DNA of 41,097 nt from Solitalea agri (GTDB lineage Bacteria; Bacteroidota; Bacteroidia; Sphingobacteriales; Sphingobacteriaceae). The notes under the pieces were generated by a model. That model searched no databases, was not told where the DNA came from, and saw nothing but the letters and a program-made list of their open reading frames with translations. Position 1 is the stretch's first letter. Each line of letters opens with the position of its first letter. Of the stretch, positions 9,569 through 18,364 are shown piece after piece. Location of the stretch: contig NZ_JAMWYS010000059.1 in NCBI RefSeq assembly GCF_023914155.1, positions 1-41,097 of the forward strand, given 5' to 3'. The position numbers were made by a program, and so were the translations under genes.

Positions 9569-10177
9569 TTAGGGGTTCTTTTTCGCCCTTATTTTACTCA
9601 AAAACTCTGGTGTGATTCCCAAATAAGAAGCTAGCATATATTGAGGAATACGCTGAACGAAGGAAGGGAACAACTCGACGAAGTTGCGGTAACGCTGTTC
9701 TGAAGAAATGGTATGGATCCAGAGTATTCGTCGTTGCGCGGCCACAAAGTTCTTCTGAAGGATAATCCGGAAATAACGTTCAATCTTAGGTACTTCAATG
9801 TACAGACTTTCCAGTGAATTTTTTTCAATTACAATCACTTCTGATTCTTCAATTGCTTGAATAAAAAATTGTGAAGGGGTTTGATTTTCGAAGCTGTCAA
9901 AATCAGTCATCCACCAGTTTTCAATGCCGAATTGGGTAATTTGTTCTAGTCCGGTATTGGTAATTAGATAAACCCGCAAGCAACCTTTAACGACAAAATA
10001 GTTATAGCTGCATACCTGTCCTTCAGTTAAGAGGTTTTCCTTTTTCTTAACCTTCCGAAATGCAAACACCTCAAGTATCCGTTCTTTTTCAACAGCATTT
10101 AAAGAAACAAAACGTGAAAGATGATCTAAAAACGAACTGTATATATCAGGGGTAAGTGTGTTTAAGGTTTGCTTCAT
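9569..10177 (-). CDS. Crp/Fnr family transcriptional regulator
   Basis: 202 aa. Residues about 25-120 form the cyclic-nucleotide-binding beta barrel seen in this family (KKKENLLTEGQVCSYNYFVVKGCLRVY). A central dimer helix follows (about 120-150), then a C-terminal winged helix-turn-helix with YMLASYLGITPEFLSKIR near 178-195. No cysteine cluster for an Fnr-type iron-sulfur centre is visible, and the phosphate-binding residues of true cAMP receptors are not obvious, so the effector is unknown. It belongs to the small Bacteroidota Crp-like group often found next to a regulated single gene. It is divergent from the methyltransferase (92-base gap) and upstream of the AhpD-like gene. Confidence 0.9.
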   Translation of the reverse strand: MKQTLNTLTPDIYSSFLDHLSRFVSLNAVEKERILEVFAFRKVKKKENLLTEGQVCSYNYFVVKGCLRVYLITNTGLEQITQFGIENWWMTDFDSFENQTPSQFFIQAIEESEVIVIEKNSLESLYIEVPKIERYFRIILQKNFVAAQRRILWIHTISSEQRYRNFVELFPSFVQRIPQYMLASYLGITPEFLSKIRAKKNP

Positions 10178-10269
10178 TAAATGTATTTTTCATCAATGAA
10201 GTTAAAACAATTCTTACATTTTTAACTTTATACCGATCCGTAATTACCTTTCACATTACAAATTAGAAA

Positions 10270-10896
10270 ATGAGCATTCGAAAAGCCTACAACAGCTGGG
10301 CATCACAATACGATACGAATCAAAATAAAACCAGGGATTTAGAAGCTAAAAGCTTGCGAGAAACATTGGCCGATATTTCGTTTGATACCTGCCTCGAAAT
10401 TGGTTGTGGCACCGGAAAAAACACTCAATGGTTAACAACAAAAGCTAAACACATTACGGCCGTGGACCTTTCTGAAGAGATGTTACAGCGCGCTAAAGAA
10501 AAAGTGAATGCAAACCGGGTTGAATTTATTCAAGCCGACATTCTGCAAGATTGGACCTTCGCTAAAGATTCATATGATTTAATAAGTTTTAGCCTGATAC
10601 TAGAACATATTGAAAATCTCGATCCCATTTTCGCTAAAGCAGCAAATTGCTTGAAACCCGGAGGTCATGTCTATGTTGGCGAACTTCATCCTTTTAAGCA
10701 ATACGCTGGCACCAAAGCCCGATTTGATACCGAAGAAGGACAACATATTGTTGAATGTTACACTCACAACATCTCAGAGTTTATTCAAACGGCAAAAAAG
10801 CATAGATTAACGTTAACACACCTGAATGAATATTTTGACAATAATGACAAAAACTTTATTCCAAGAATTTTAACACTGTTATTCGTTAAAAATTAA
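10270..10896 (+). CDS. Class I SAM-dependent methyltransferase
   Basis: 208 aa, cytosolic. The Rossmann SAM-binding motif I is CLEIGCGTGKN (E43 to N51), the acidic residue closing strand 2 is D66 in TAVDLSEEM, and motif II/III regions follow (VEFIQADILQDW, YDLISFSLILEHI). The sequence LKPGGHVYVGELHPFKQYAG resembles UbiE/Methyltransf_11-type small-molecule enzymes. The substrate cannot be predicted. The gene is 7 bases upstream of the exported hydrolase and probably cotranscribed with it. A TAACTTTA box at 10223-10230 is close to the Bacteroidota -7 consensus, but no -33 element was found at the right spacing. Confidence 0.92.
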   Translation: MSIRKAYNSWASQYDTNQNKTRDLEAKSLRETLADISFDTCLEIGCGTGKNTQWLTTKAKHITAVDLSEEMLQRAKEKVNANRVEFIQADILQDWTFAKDSYDLISFSLILEHIENLDPIFAKAANCLKPGGHVYVGELHPFKQYAGTKARFDTEEGQHIVECYTHNISEFIQTAKKHRLTLTHLNEYFDNNDKNFIPRILTLLFVKN

Positions 10897-10903
10897 GCAT
10901 AAC

Positions 10904-11668
10904 ATGAAACAAAAGCATACCTATCTGCTAATACTGCTACTTGCCTTGTTTTCATTTTCTAGTCAGGCACAAAACATACATTGTGAGGTTAGTGTCCATA
11001 ATTTTTTCCTTAAAGATGAAGGTCGAAATCGATTGGTTCCAATTGTAATTTATGAAAATGAAAATACCACCGATACTGTAACCAAATCACCAGTTGCTAT
11101 TATCAATCATGGCTATGGAGTGACAAATACCGCCTATTCATACATTGCCAATCACCTTGTTAAAAAAGGCTTTGTAGTAATTGGCATTCAGCATGATTTA
11201 CCCGGAGATCCACCAATGGCCACTAGTGGTGATCTTTTCAAACTTCGAAAACCAGTTTGGGAAGAAGGTGTAAAAAACATGCTTTTTACACTAGAAAGCT
11301 TAAAGAAATTTGGCAACAACTGGAACTTTGAAAAATTGTTAATTATTGGTCATTCCAATGGCGGAGATATGGCCATGTTAATGGCTTCTGAACATCCTGA
11401 AATGATTTGGAAAGTGATTTCGTTGGATAATCGTCGAATGCCAATTCCGAGGGTAAAACAACCGCAAATTTTATCATTCCGATCAATTGATATGCCAGCC
11501 GACCCAGGTGTTTTACCTACAGATAAAGAACAAAAGGATTTAGGCATTCAAATCATTAGTCTTAAAAACACCAAGCACAATGACATGTGGGATGGTGGTA
11601 CAAAAGAGCAAAAACAGGAAATTATTTCTTACATCGATTTTTTTTGCTTGCAGGCTAAGACGCATTAG
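10904..11668 (+). CDS. Exported alpha/beta hydrolase
   Basis: 254 aa with a clear signal peptide (residues 1 to about 22, ending SSQAQ), so periplasmic or secreted. The nucleophile elbow is GHSNGG with S151, and an oxyanion-hole-type segment INHGYGVTNTAY lies before it. The catalytic histidine is probably in NTKHNDMW near residue 225, and an aspartate lies in SLDNRRMP or DMPADPG. The overall pattern resembles dienelactone hydrolase or PAF-acetylhydrolase-like esterases. It starts 7 bases after the methyltransferase stop, so the two are likely one operon. The substrate is unknown. Confidence 0.85.
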   Translation: MKQKHTYLLILLLALFSFSSQAQNIHCEVSVHNFFLKDEGRNRLVPIVIYENENTTDTVTKSPVAIINHGYGVTNTAYSYIANHLVKKGFVVIGIQHDLPGDPPMATSGDLFKLRKPVWEEGVKNMLFTLESLKKFGNNWNFEKLLIIGHSNGGDMAMLMASEHPEMIWKVISLDNRRMPIPRVKQPQILSFRSIDMPADPGVLPTDKEQKDLGIQIISLKNTKHNDMWDGGTKEQKQEIISYIDFFCLQAKTH

Positions 11669-11757
11669 CTATCTATTGATATTAAAAAATTTTAACTATA
11701 AAGAACATAATATGAAATAATGAAAAACAATTATATTGCTACCAACCTAATTCCATT

Positions 11758-13257
11758 ATGAAAAGACATATTTTATTTACAATTGTTTCTCTCTTTTGTA
11801 ATGTTCCTTTATTCGCTCAATTGACCAGTATCGAGCTAGATATTAAAAATGTAAAAAATGCGGAGGTTAAGGTCAGAGTCCCTGTAAACCAAAGTGCATT
11901 TGATGGGAACCAAAAACAAGTAAACTTAACGTCATCAGGCTATTTAAAAATCGAACTGAATGAGAACGAAACAGGCCCGCTAACAATTGAGGTACTGGGC
12001 AAAAAAGCACTCTTTTATACACAAAAAGGAGACAAAATAAAGCTGAGTATTGACACAGCCAACAAAACAATGCCTTTCAAATTTAACGGTAATAATGCTG
12101 CAGGCCAACAATTTTTGACGGAACGATTTTTACCCAAAGGTCGATACTTTAGCGTACCAATGTATGAAGGATATTATGCCTATATATTAGATAGTAACGC
12201 GGTTGATATGGAGAAAAAGATTAAAGAGAAACACCTTGCAGATTTACAAACCTCTCAAAAACTATATACTGAAAAGAAAATTGATTCGGTATTTTACAGT
12301 TATCTCAAAACATCATCAGATTACCTTTATGCCGGTATAACTGCAGAGGCAATAAGGAATCATTTAAGAAAATTTAGAGAACTAAAAGATCGTAATCTTC
12401 ATTCTGGAAAGCTCCCTTCTGATTTTGAAGAACTTTGGAAAAGAACCTATCAGCAATACCCTCCTCAATCATTACTAGCAACACAAACAATCTGGATTAA
12501 TGATTATTACTTTACTTATCTTAATTCATACAAATGCTTTTTGATGGAAAACAAAGGAGAAATACCGCCAATAAGCCATGAAAATGAAGACCTGATAAGA
12601 ATTAGCGCCACAATTAAAACTGAATTTCCTTCTAAAACAGCGGAATTTGTTCATGCTCAATCTCTATATTCATTGGGTATAGAAAAACGTTTTCAATCGG
12701 CAATTATTCAATGGTTCGCTGATTTCAAACAACAATTTCCAAACAGCCGATATTCATCTTACATTCAACCATATGTAAATGATGCTGTTGCCTTTTCTGA
12801 CAAAGCAAAGGCTAATTATACACCACAAGAAACAATCATTGAAAATTATAATCAAATTAATACCTTAAAAGAGCTTACTGATAAACTTAAAGGTCAAACC
12901 ATTTTTATTGACACCTGGGCTACGTGGTGCCCTCCTTGTAAAGCACAATTCCAATATAATAAAGAACTAAAAACGTTTCTAAAGAAGAATAATGTTGCAA
13001 TGATTTATATATCTATTGATGAAGATAAATACGATCAACGATGGAAGGAAATGATAAAATATTATGAACTTGAAGGCTTTCATGTTCGCGCAAATAAAGA
13101 ATTAATGGCTAATCTTGACCAACTTATATGGGATGGGAAAAGATATATTGTACCTACCTATATCATTATTGACAAGCAGGGAAATATTGTTGAAAAAAAC
13201 GCCTTATATCCAAGTCATAAAGCAGAACTATATGCTCAAATTGAGAAATATTTATAA
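11758..13257 (+). CDS. TlpA-type thioredoxin-like disulfide reductase, exported
   Basis: 499 aa. Signal peptide at residues 1 to about 21 (ending PLFAQ). Residues about 22-115 form a beta-rich domain like the DUF4369-type N terminus of Bacteroidota TlpA/ResA proteins. A long helical middle (about 120-360) has no recognised motif. The C-terminal thioredoxin domain (about 370-499) has the active site WCPPC with C391 and C394 and the cis-proline region IVPTYIIID. Expected role: periplasmic thiol-disulfide exchange, partner unknown. It ends at a very strong bidirectional terminator shared with purT. Confidence 0.92.
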   Translation: MKRHILFTIVSLFCNVPLFAQLTSIELDIKNVKNAEVKVRVPVNQSAFDGNQKQVNLTSSGYLKIELNENETGPLTIEVLGKKALFYTQKGDKIKLSIDTANKTMPFKFNGNNAAGQQFLTERFLPKGRYFSVPMYEGYYAYILDSNAVDMEKKIKEKHLADLQTSQKLYTEKKIDSVFYSYLKTSSDYLYAGITAEAIRNHLRKFRELKDRNLHSGKLPSDFEELWKRTYQQYPPQSLLATQTIWINDYYFTYLNSYKCFLMENKGEIPPISHENEDLIRISATIKTEFPSKTAEFVHAQSLYSLGIEKRFQSAIIQWFADFKQQFPNSRYSSYIQPYVNDAVAFSDKAKANYTPQETIIENYNQINTLKELTDKLKGQTIFIDTWATWCPPCKAQFQYNKELKTFLKKNNVAMIYISIDEDKYDQRWKEMIKYYELEGFHVRANKELMANLDQLIWDGKRYIVPTYIIIDKQGNIVEKNALYPSHKAELYAQIEKYL

Positions 13258-13270
13258 GCATTAACATCGA

Positions 13271-13305
13271 AAAACAAAACGGAGACAGTGTCTCCGTTTT
13301 GTTTT
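13271..13305. terminator. Bidirectional terminator between TlpA-like gene and purT
   Basis: A 16-bp perfect stem (13271-13286 with 13290-13305) around AGT, with core GGAGAC/GTCTCC flanked by AAAACAAAAC and GTTTTGTTTT. It has a T tract on both strands and sits between two convergent genes, 14 bases after the upstream stop. Confidence 0.9.
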
Positions 13306-13307
13306 TG

Positions 13308-14495
13308 CTATACACTCGGCGACTGTTCTCCATTCACAGTAATTTTTGAAGCCACTTGTTTCGCTCTTTCACGCACCACATCAGTTGAAGTAGTTTTATC
13401 AGCATAAGCCAAAGCAACTGCCATCCGGCGATATTGTTTAGTATAAGGCTTTCCGAAGATTTTAAAATCAGTTTCGCTAAATGCGGCGGCTTCTTTTAAA
13501 CCATCGTATACAGGCTGACCTGCATTTTCGCTTGCAGCCAGCACTACATAGCTTGCCCCATTACGCTCTAAAGTAATTTCTGGTATCGGTAAACCTAAAA
13601 CAGCCCGCGCATGCAATTCAAATTCTGAGAAGTTTTGGGTTCCCGCTAAAGTAACCATACCTGTGTCATGCGGACGAGGTGACAACTCTGAAAAATAAAC
13701 ACCTGCATCTGTTAAAAAAAACTCCACACCCCAAATACCGGCACCCTTCAAAGCTTTAGTAATTTTTGCGGCCATATCTTGTGCGCTTTGTAAATCGGCT
13801 TCACTGATTAGAGCAGGTTGCCAGCTCTCCATATAATCGCCGCGCTCCTGTCGATGACCAATGGCACTGCAAAATAGCGTGGGTCCGTTTTGTTGTGTAA
13901 CTGCTAACAAGGTGATTTCAGAATTAAAACGGATAAATTCTTCAATGATCACTTCCTGCACTTTACCACGCCCTTGAGTCATTGCCGACTCCCAAGCCTT
14001 TTCAATATCATCAGCTGTACGTACTACCGATTGGCCTTTACCCGACGAAGACATGATCGGTTTCACCACACAAGGCAAGCCAATTTGATCAATAGCTTGT
14101 TTAAACTCTTCAAGAGTCGTGGCATAAAGGTAGTTAGCCGTTCTCAGGCCAAGTTCTTTTGCTGCCAAATCCCTGATCTGCTTACGATTCATAGTAAAGT
14201 TAGCAGCCTTGGCGCTAGGAACCACCTGAATTCCCTGGGTTTCATAATTATAAAACTGTTCGGTTCTAATAGCCTCCACCTCCGGAACAATAATATCGGG
14301 TTGGTGCTTTGCTACTATCCGATCTAATTCTGCTCCATCAAGCATATTGATTACCTCGCGTTCATCGGCTACTTGCATTGCCGGAGCGTGATTATAAGAA
14401 TCAACTGCTACTACATATTGCCCCAGACGCTTTACTGCAATGACGAACTCTTTACCCAACTCACCAGAACCCAACAGCATTATTTTTTTATTCAT
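13308..14495 (-). CDS. purT: Formate-dependent phosphoribosylglycinamide formyltransferase
   Basis: 395 aa, normal PurT length. It converts GAR to FGAR using formate and ATP, the third step of purine synthesis. The N terminus [22 protein letters not shown] is the PurK/PurT Rossmann start. The ATP-grasp domain has [16 protein letters not shown] (about residues 150-165), the [15 protein letters not shown] segment and the metal-binding [21 protein letters not shown] region (about 262-282), which is diagnostic for PurT. It is convergent with the TlpA-like gene and divergent from the NTF2-like gene. A consensus promoter lies just upstream. No other pur gene is nearby. Confidence 0.97.
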   Translation of the reverse strand: MNKKIMLLGSGELGKEFVIAVKRLGQYVVAVDSYNHAPAMQVADEREVINMLDGAELDRIVAKHQPDIIVPEVEAIRTEQFYNYETQGIQVVPSAKAANFTMNRKQIRDLAAKELGLRTANYLYATTLEEFKQAIDQIGLPCVVKPIMSSSGKGQSVVRTADDIEKAWESAMTQGRGKVQEVIIEEFIRFNSEITLLAVTQQNGPTLFCSAIGHRQERGDYMESWQPALISEADLQSAQDMAAKITKALKGAGIWGVEFFLTDAGVYFSELSPRPHDTGMVTLAGTQNFSEFELHARAVLGLPIPEITLERNGASYVVLAASENAGQPVYDGLKEAAAFSETDFKIFGKPYTKQYRRMAVALAYADKTTSTDVVRERAKQVASKITVNGEQSPSV

Positions 14496-14517
14496 GATTT
14501 TTGTTTTAATGGAAGCT

Positions 14518-14546
14518 CAAAGATAGAGGATTTAATTTTGAGCAAA
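14518..14546 (-). promoter_or_regulatory. purT promoter
   Basis: On the minus strand TTTG (plus 14543-14546) is followed after 17 nt by TATCTTTG (plus 14518-14525), a perfect match to the Bacteroidota -7 element TAnnTTTG. Transcription would begin near 14511, about 15 bases before the purT ATG. Confidence 0.65.
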
Positions 14547-14585
14547 ATGAAAACCAAGCTAAATTGCACTACCTAAACTTTATGA

Positions 14586-14951
14586 ATGATGCAAGCCGAA
14601 ATTAATGAAAAGATTGCTTTAACCTGGTTTGAAGCCTTTAATGAACATAATTTGGAAAAACTATTATCGCTTTATGATGATGAAGCTATTCATTTTAGTC
14701 CCAAATTAAAAGCCCGAAGACCCGAAACACATGGATTTGTAACAGGCAAAGCTGCTTTGCACGAATGGTGGCACGATGCATTTGACCGTTTACCAACCTT
14801 GCATTATAAACCCACAACGCTAACGGCCAATGATGATCGCGTTTTTATGGAATATTTAAGATCTGTTGAAGGGGAGTTTGAAATGATGATCGCTGAAGTA
14901 TTGGAGATTAAGGAGGGGAAAATCGTTGCTTCTCGAGTTTATCATGGTTGA
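14586..14951 (+). CDS. NTF2-like (SnoaL-type) protein
   Basis: 121 aa, cytosolic, a single cone-shaped NTF2-like alpha+beta domain. The opening helix ALTWFEAFNEHNLEKLLSLYDDEAIHFSP and the later strand pair RVFMEYLRSVEGEFEMMIAEVLEIKEGKIVASRVYHG are typical of the SnoaL/polyketide-cyclase-like branch. The fold serves as enzyme or binding protein, and no catalytic set can be assigned. Two ATG codons stand in tandem at 14586 and 14589; either may be used. It is divergent from purT with a 90-base gap. Confidence 0.85.
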   Translation: MMQAEINEKIALTWFEAFNEHNLEKLLSLYDDEAIHFSPKLKARRPETHGFVTGKAALHEWWHDAFDRLPTLHYKPTTLTANDDRVFMEYLRSVEGEFEMMIAEVLEIKEGKIVASRVYHG

Positions 14952-14984
14952 TACTATTATCCCTAATGCAGGGTTCCCCTGATT

Positions 14985-15623
14985 TTAACCTTTTTTAAAC
15001 TTTTCTATCTCATCTACAAATTCAACAGCTTGCGATAAGGTTTTACCTCCAAAGCTTTCCATCACATGCTTCACCCATTTTATGTGCATATTTTTGTAGG
15101 TAAGTTTTTGGTACAAAAAAATGGAAGCAGCGACAAAAATTGCGACAATGCTTAGATTAATTATCCAAAATTGTATTCCCGCTTTTTGAAACAACTCTGT
15201 ACTATACCAAAATGTGCAATAAAACGGTGTTTGCAAGATCAATATACGGCCCACACTCGATAAGGATATTTTTACTTCAGTAAGCTTCTGTTGGGTTTCG
15301 GTAATGCTTTCGGCGATATTAATGGAGTTGAGTATAGCAATATGCTTCATATAAACCACCACCGCGTAAATATTGAATAGAACAATTGCTCCTATAGATA
15401 TTCTGAAGAAAATATTCGAAGTATGATAAACCAGAAAGCCTAAGAGCCATACCCATAAAATACCAAGTACAACATAAACAGCCTGGTTTCTTAAAAACGC
15501 CCTGATTTTCGATTCGGCCTTTTGGGTTTGAATCTCTTCGATCAGCCTTCTGTTTAATATTAATGTTTCCTCCAGCTTTCGGCTTTGTTGTTGCCATAAG
15601 CTTTTTAATTCTAACTCGTCCAT
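14985..15623 (-). CDS. Membrane protein coupled to ECF sigma factor, possible anti-sigma
   Basis: 212 aa from the ATG at 15623; a longer frame begins at a TTG (15632) and is less likely. The N terminus (about 1-45) is cytosolic and charged (MDELELKSLWQQQSRKLEE), then four hydrophobic segments at about 47-65, 72-90, 125-145 and 150-170 are followed by a cytosolic tail. The first gene of the unit, an ECF sigma factor, ends 6 bases before this ATG. Known anti-sigma factors are often encoded exactly here and hold a cytosolic N-terminal sigma-binding part on a membrane anchor. No zinc-binding ZAS motif (HxxxCxxC) is seen, so the anti-sigma role is an inference from position and topology. Confidence 0.75.
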   Translation of the reverse strand: MDELELKSLWQQQSRKLEETLILNRRLIEEIQTQKAESKIRAFLRNQAVYVVLGILWVWLLGFLVYHTSNIFFRISIGAIVLFNIYAVVVYMKHIAILNSINIAESITETQQKLTEVKISLSSVGRILILQTPFYCTFWYSTELFQKAGIQFWIINLSIVAIFVAASIFLYQKLTYKNMHIKWVKHVMESFGGKTLSQAVEFVDEIEKFKKG

Positions 15624-15628
15624 CGCAA

Positions 15629-16132
15629 TCAATTATTTACAAGTGAAAAACGTTGTTTTAATTTCTCTTTAATGCGACTAATCTTTGTAGCCACGTTAGT
15701 TTCGGTAATACCTAAAATTTCAGCCATTTCTTTATAACTGCTTTCTTCGAGGTACAAAATCATCAAAGCCTTATCCAGCTCCTTTAACTCATTAATAAAC
15801 TGTTGCAACAATCCAATATTAGTTTCGAGGTCTTCTGATAAATTTTCCTCAGCAACTTCAATAAACTCCTCCATTAAAGGTAAACTCACATCTTTTCGTT
15901 TATTCTCCTTGCGATAAAAGGAGATAGCAGTATTCAATGCAACCCGATACATCCATGTGGACAGCTTATAATTATGATCATAGCGATCAAATGACCTCCA
16001 CAACTGAATAATAATTTCCTGAACCAGATCTTTCCGATCCTCATTATTTTTGCAATAAGAATTGGCAACCTTGTAGATAAGTCCTTTGTTTTTTTCGAGC
16101 AGTAATAGAAACTCTTCCTTACTCATTATCAT
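15629..16132 (-). CDS. ECF-type RNA polymerase sigma factor
   Basis: 167 aa. Region 2 spans about residues 12-75 (IYKVANSYCKNNEDRKDLVQE, then LSTWMYRVALNTAISFYRK), and region 4 spans about 110-160 (LMILYLEESSYKEMAEILGITETNVATKISRIKEKL), with the helix-turn-helix that reads the -35 element. There is no region 1 or 3, as usual for extracytoplasmic function factors. Alternative starts are ATG 16132 and ATG 16126 (MSKEEF); both are in frame and I kept the first. It is followed immediately by the membrane protein gene. Upstream lies the inverted repeat AGAGTTC/GAACTCT (16146-16173), a candidate control site. Confidence 0.95.
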   Translation of the reverse strand: MIMSKEEFLLLLEKNKGLIYKVANSYCKNNEDRKDLVQEIIIQLWRSFDRYDHNYKLSTWMYRVALNTAISFYRKENKRKDVSLPLMEEFIEVAEENLSEDLETNIGLLQQFINELKELDKALMILYLEESSYKEMAEILGITETNVATKISRIKEKLKQRFSLVNN

Positions 16133-16570
16133 TTTCTATTTAAAAAGAGTTCTTGCACAGACCAATGAACTCTCTTTGGAGCAATTAAAACTCCCTTCAA
16201 CATTAATTTGTTGCTCAATACTTCGTATCACAAAACTTATTTCAGTTTGCAACACCACTATTAATATAAGAACTGTCATTAAATTCTGTCTTCTTGCAAT
16301 TTCCTTTTCCATAAAATAATCAGTTAAGTAAAATCTTTACCAATTATTAACTTGATGTGGCAAAAAATCACAGTTAAATTATTTTTTCCATCAAAACCAC
16401 TACAAACTATAACCACTATGATTTCAACCACTTACCTCCATCAATAGACTCAACGAACGTAATGATGGCACTAATCGCGCGTTTTCGGTCGTTATACAAG
16501 TACATCCTACCTCAATGGCCTGTTGATTGTATTATTCAGCAGGTAATTTTCTAACATAAAAAATTGGTAT
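16133..16570. other. Divergent intergenic region, sigma factor / OmpA lipoprotein
   Basis: No gene is supported in these 438 bases; short frames here lack motifs. Visible items are the inverted repeat AGAGTTC (16146-16152) / GAACTCT (16167-16173) just upstream of the sigma gene, three direct AACCACT words (16395-16432), and a hairpin overlapping a possible promoter at 16519-16551 before the OmpA gene. Confidence 0.6.
16522..16551 (+). promoter_or_regulatory. Possible OmpA-lipoprotein promoter
   Basis: GTTG (16522-16525), 18 nt, then TAATTTTC (16544-16551) approximates TTTG/TAnnTTTG with one mismatch in each box. Transcription would begin about 13 bases before the ATG. The spacer carries an imperfect hairpin, CCTGTTGA (16519-16526) with TTCAGCAGG (16535-16543), which could mask the promoter DNA or bind a regulator. 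Confidence 0.35.
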
Positions 16571-17419
16571 ATGAAAAAAGTAACAATGGCCGCAGCCATA
16601 TTTTGCACCGCATTTTTATTTTCATGCGTAAGCAACAAAAAACTTAAACTGGTAAAAGCCGAAAAAGAGGATATAAACACACAATATCAACAGTTGCTTG
16701 CCAAACAGCAAGACTGTGAAAGCCAGCTAAGCAAAGCAAATACACAGGTTGAGAATTTAAATCAACAAATGGCTTATTTAAAAGAAAACAATACCGCGGC
16801 TTTAAAGCAGCTACAAGATTTATCGGTAATCTCGGCTTCTCAAGCCGAGAGCATCAAAAAATCGATGGAAAATATTGGAGCCAAGGATGTTTACATTCAG
16901 GATTTGCAGAAATCAATGGCGCGTAAAGATTCGCTGAATATGGCGCTGGTGATGAACCTAAAAGGTGCTATTGGTGATTTAAATGACAAAGACATCAATA
17001 TTAAAGTAGATAAGGGCGTGGTTTATATTGATATTTCAGATAAGCTTTTGTTTAACAGCGGTAGTTACACGATAACTAACCAGGCGAAAGTTGTTTTAGG
17101 AAAAGTAGCTAAAGTATTACTTAATCAGCCAAATATTGAGTTTATGGTTGAAGGGCATACCGACAATAAACCAATTAAAAACAATTGTATAGAAGACAAT
17201 TGGGATTTAAGTGTGAAACGCGCCACCGCTGTAGTAAGAGTATTGCAAAAAGATTACGGACTACCTGCTGAGCATATGACAGCAGCTGGTAGAAGTGAAT
17301 TTATGCCAATTGCAGATAATAGCTCAGCCGACGGAAGGGCGACTAATCGTCGTACTCGTATTGTTATTTTACCACAACTCGACCAGTTCTTCAAATTACT
17401 AGAGAAACCTAAGCAATAA
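16571..17419 (+). CDS. OmpA-family lipoprotein with coiled coil
   Basis: 282 aa. A lipoprotein signal peptide ends at the lipobox LFSC, with C19 as the lipid anchor. Residues about 22-115 are charged, Gln-rich and heptad-like, a predicted coiled coil. Residues about 160-282 form the OmpA C-terminal peptidoglycan-binding domain (FMVEGHTDNKPI, LSVKRATAVVRVL, ADGRATNRRTRIVI). The protein should tether the outer membrane to the cell wall. It is divergent from the ECF sigma operon, so it may be a target of that factor; this is inference. It is followed by a hairpin at 17426-17470. Confidence 0.93.
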   Translation: MKKVTMAAAIFCTAFLFSCVSNKKLKLVKAEKEDINTQYQQLLAKQQDCESQLSKANTQVENLNQQMAYLKENNTAALKQLQDLSVISASQAESIKKSMENIGAKDVYIQDLQKSMARKDSLNMALVMNLKGAIGDLNDKDINIKVDKGVVYIDISDKLLFNSGSYTITNQAKVVLGKVAKVLLNQPNIEFMVEGHTDNKPIKNNCIEDNWDLSVKRATAVVRVLQKDYGLPAEHMTAAGRSEFMPIADNSSADGRATNRRTRIVILPQLDQFFKLLEKPKQ

Positions 17420-17425
17420 TTTATA

Positions 17426-17470
17426 AATAACATAAGAGTGGTGCTATCATTATTGCCACTCTTAGTTATT
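17426..17470 (+). terminator. Terminator-like hairpin after OmpA lipoprotein gene
   Basis: TAAGAGTGG (17433-17441) pairs with CCACTCTTA (17456-17464), and the stem extends through AATAAC (17426-17431) with GTTATT (17465-17470) past one bulged A. No T run follows, so it may stabilise the 3' end more than terminate. Confidence 0.55.
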
Positions 17471-17703
17471 AAGTCTATTTGCCGAATTTTTCTTCAAAAC
17501 AAAACCTCTTCCTCGTTGTTCAATACTCAGTATAAATGTAATTTTAAAGCAGGGAGAATTATGGCGTTAATCTTGTAGATATTTTATTGATCCATAACGG
17601 ATAACCATTTGATTTTTTATACTTTTGTATACAATTTTACAGATAGAACCATTAAAAACTTACTAATCAAAAATAAATAAGAGCGATCTTATCGTTGCAG
17701 TAT

Positions 17704-18162
17704 ATGATTACAGAGAATGATATTCTACGTCGGAATAAAAGAGTTGTAGATTTTTTTACCCGTTCAGGCTTTTCAATCAAATTATTAGGGGATCCAAATT
17801 GTCCGGCCATAATATATAATGATCTTTTTTGCCTTTCGTGCTATGTAAAAAACTTCGACCTGATTTTTACGGACAAACCAAAAGCCGGAGCCGAAATTTT
17901 CAGGGTTAAATTAGAAGCAGGAAGTTCTCTTGAGCGCTCTGAATTAATGGATGTGCTAGATCAAGCAGAACATCGTCGTGTTTTTAAAGTAAAAGTTTCT
18001 ACAGTTGACCTGTTTCTATCAGGCTACAACTTTTTAGACAAAACAAAACCCGATACCCGATATCCGGTTTTTGCTAAACACGGAGCGAAACTGTATTTTG
18101 ATGAAGATTATGCCCGCCAAATTTGCGAAGATTACAATGAATACGATTTGGTAGTGGTTTAA
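17704..18162 (+). CDS. Conserved-looking protein of unknown function
   Basis: 152 aa from the ATG at 17704; the longer frame uses a TTG at 17695 and is less likely. It is cytosolic with no signal or membrane segment, and balanced acidic/basic composition. It contains two Cys pairs (DPNCP, and FCLSC near residue 43) without a clear metal motif. The alternating strand-helix pattern (FSIKLLGDPNCPAII, HRRVFKVKVSTVDLFL) suggests a compact alpha/beta fold. A TACTTTTG box (17620-17627) matches the -7 promoter consensus, but no -33 element was found at the usual distance. Length and codon usage look like a real gene, but I do not recognise the family. Confidence 0.7.
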   Translation: MITENDILRRNKRVVDFFTRSGFSIKLLGDPNCPAIIYNDLFCLSCYVKNFDLIFTDKPKAGAEIFRVKLEAGSSLERSELMDVLDQAEHRRVFKVKVSTVDLFLSGYNFLDKTKPDTRYPVFAKHGAKLYFDEDYARQICEDYNEYDLVVV

Positions 18163-18364
18163 TCCATTCCTAACTTTCGCATTTTCTGTATAAATCTTTT
18201 AAAGTATTAATCATTTATTTTAAATTGAATTTCGATTTGAAGTAAATTATTAATGCTTTATTAGTTTTCGCCCAACTCTTCTTACAAGTTTTGTTTCTGC
18301 TTAGCCGACACACCTTCAATTATTACTACCATGAACAAATAAATACAAACACATTAGAGCACAA

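Noticed and set aside
16086-16319. 77-aa plus-strand frame opposite the sigma gene start
   Set aside because: It overlaps the sigma gene antisense, has no ribosome site, motif or sensible composition, and spans the likely promoter region.
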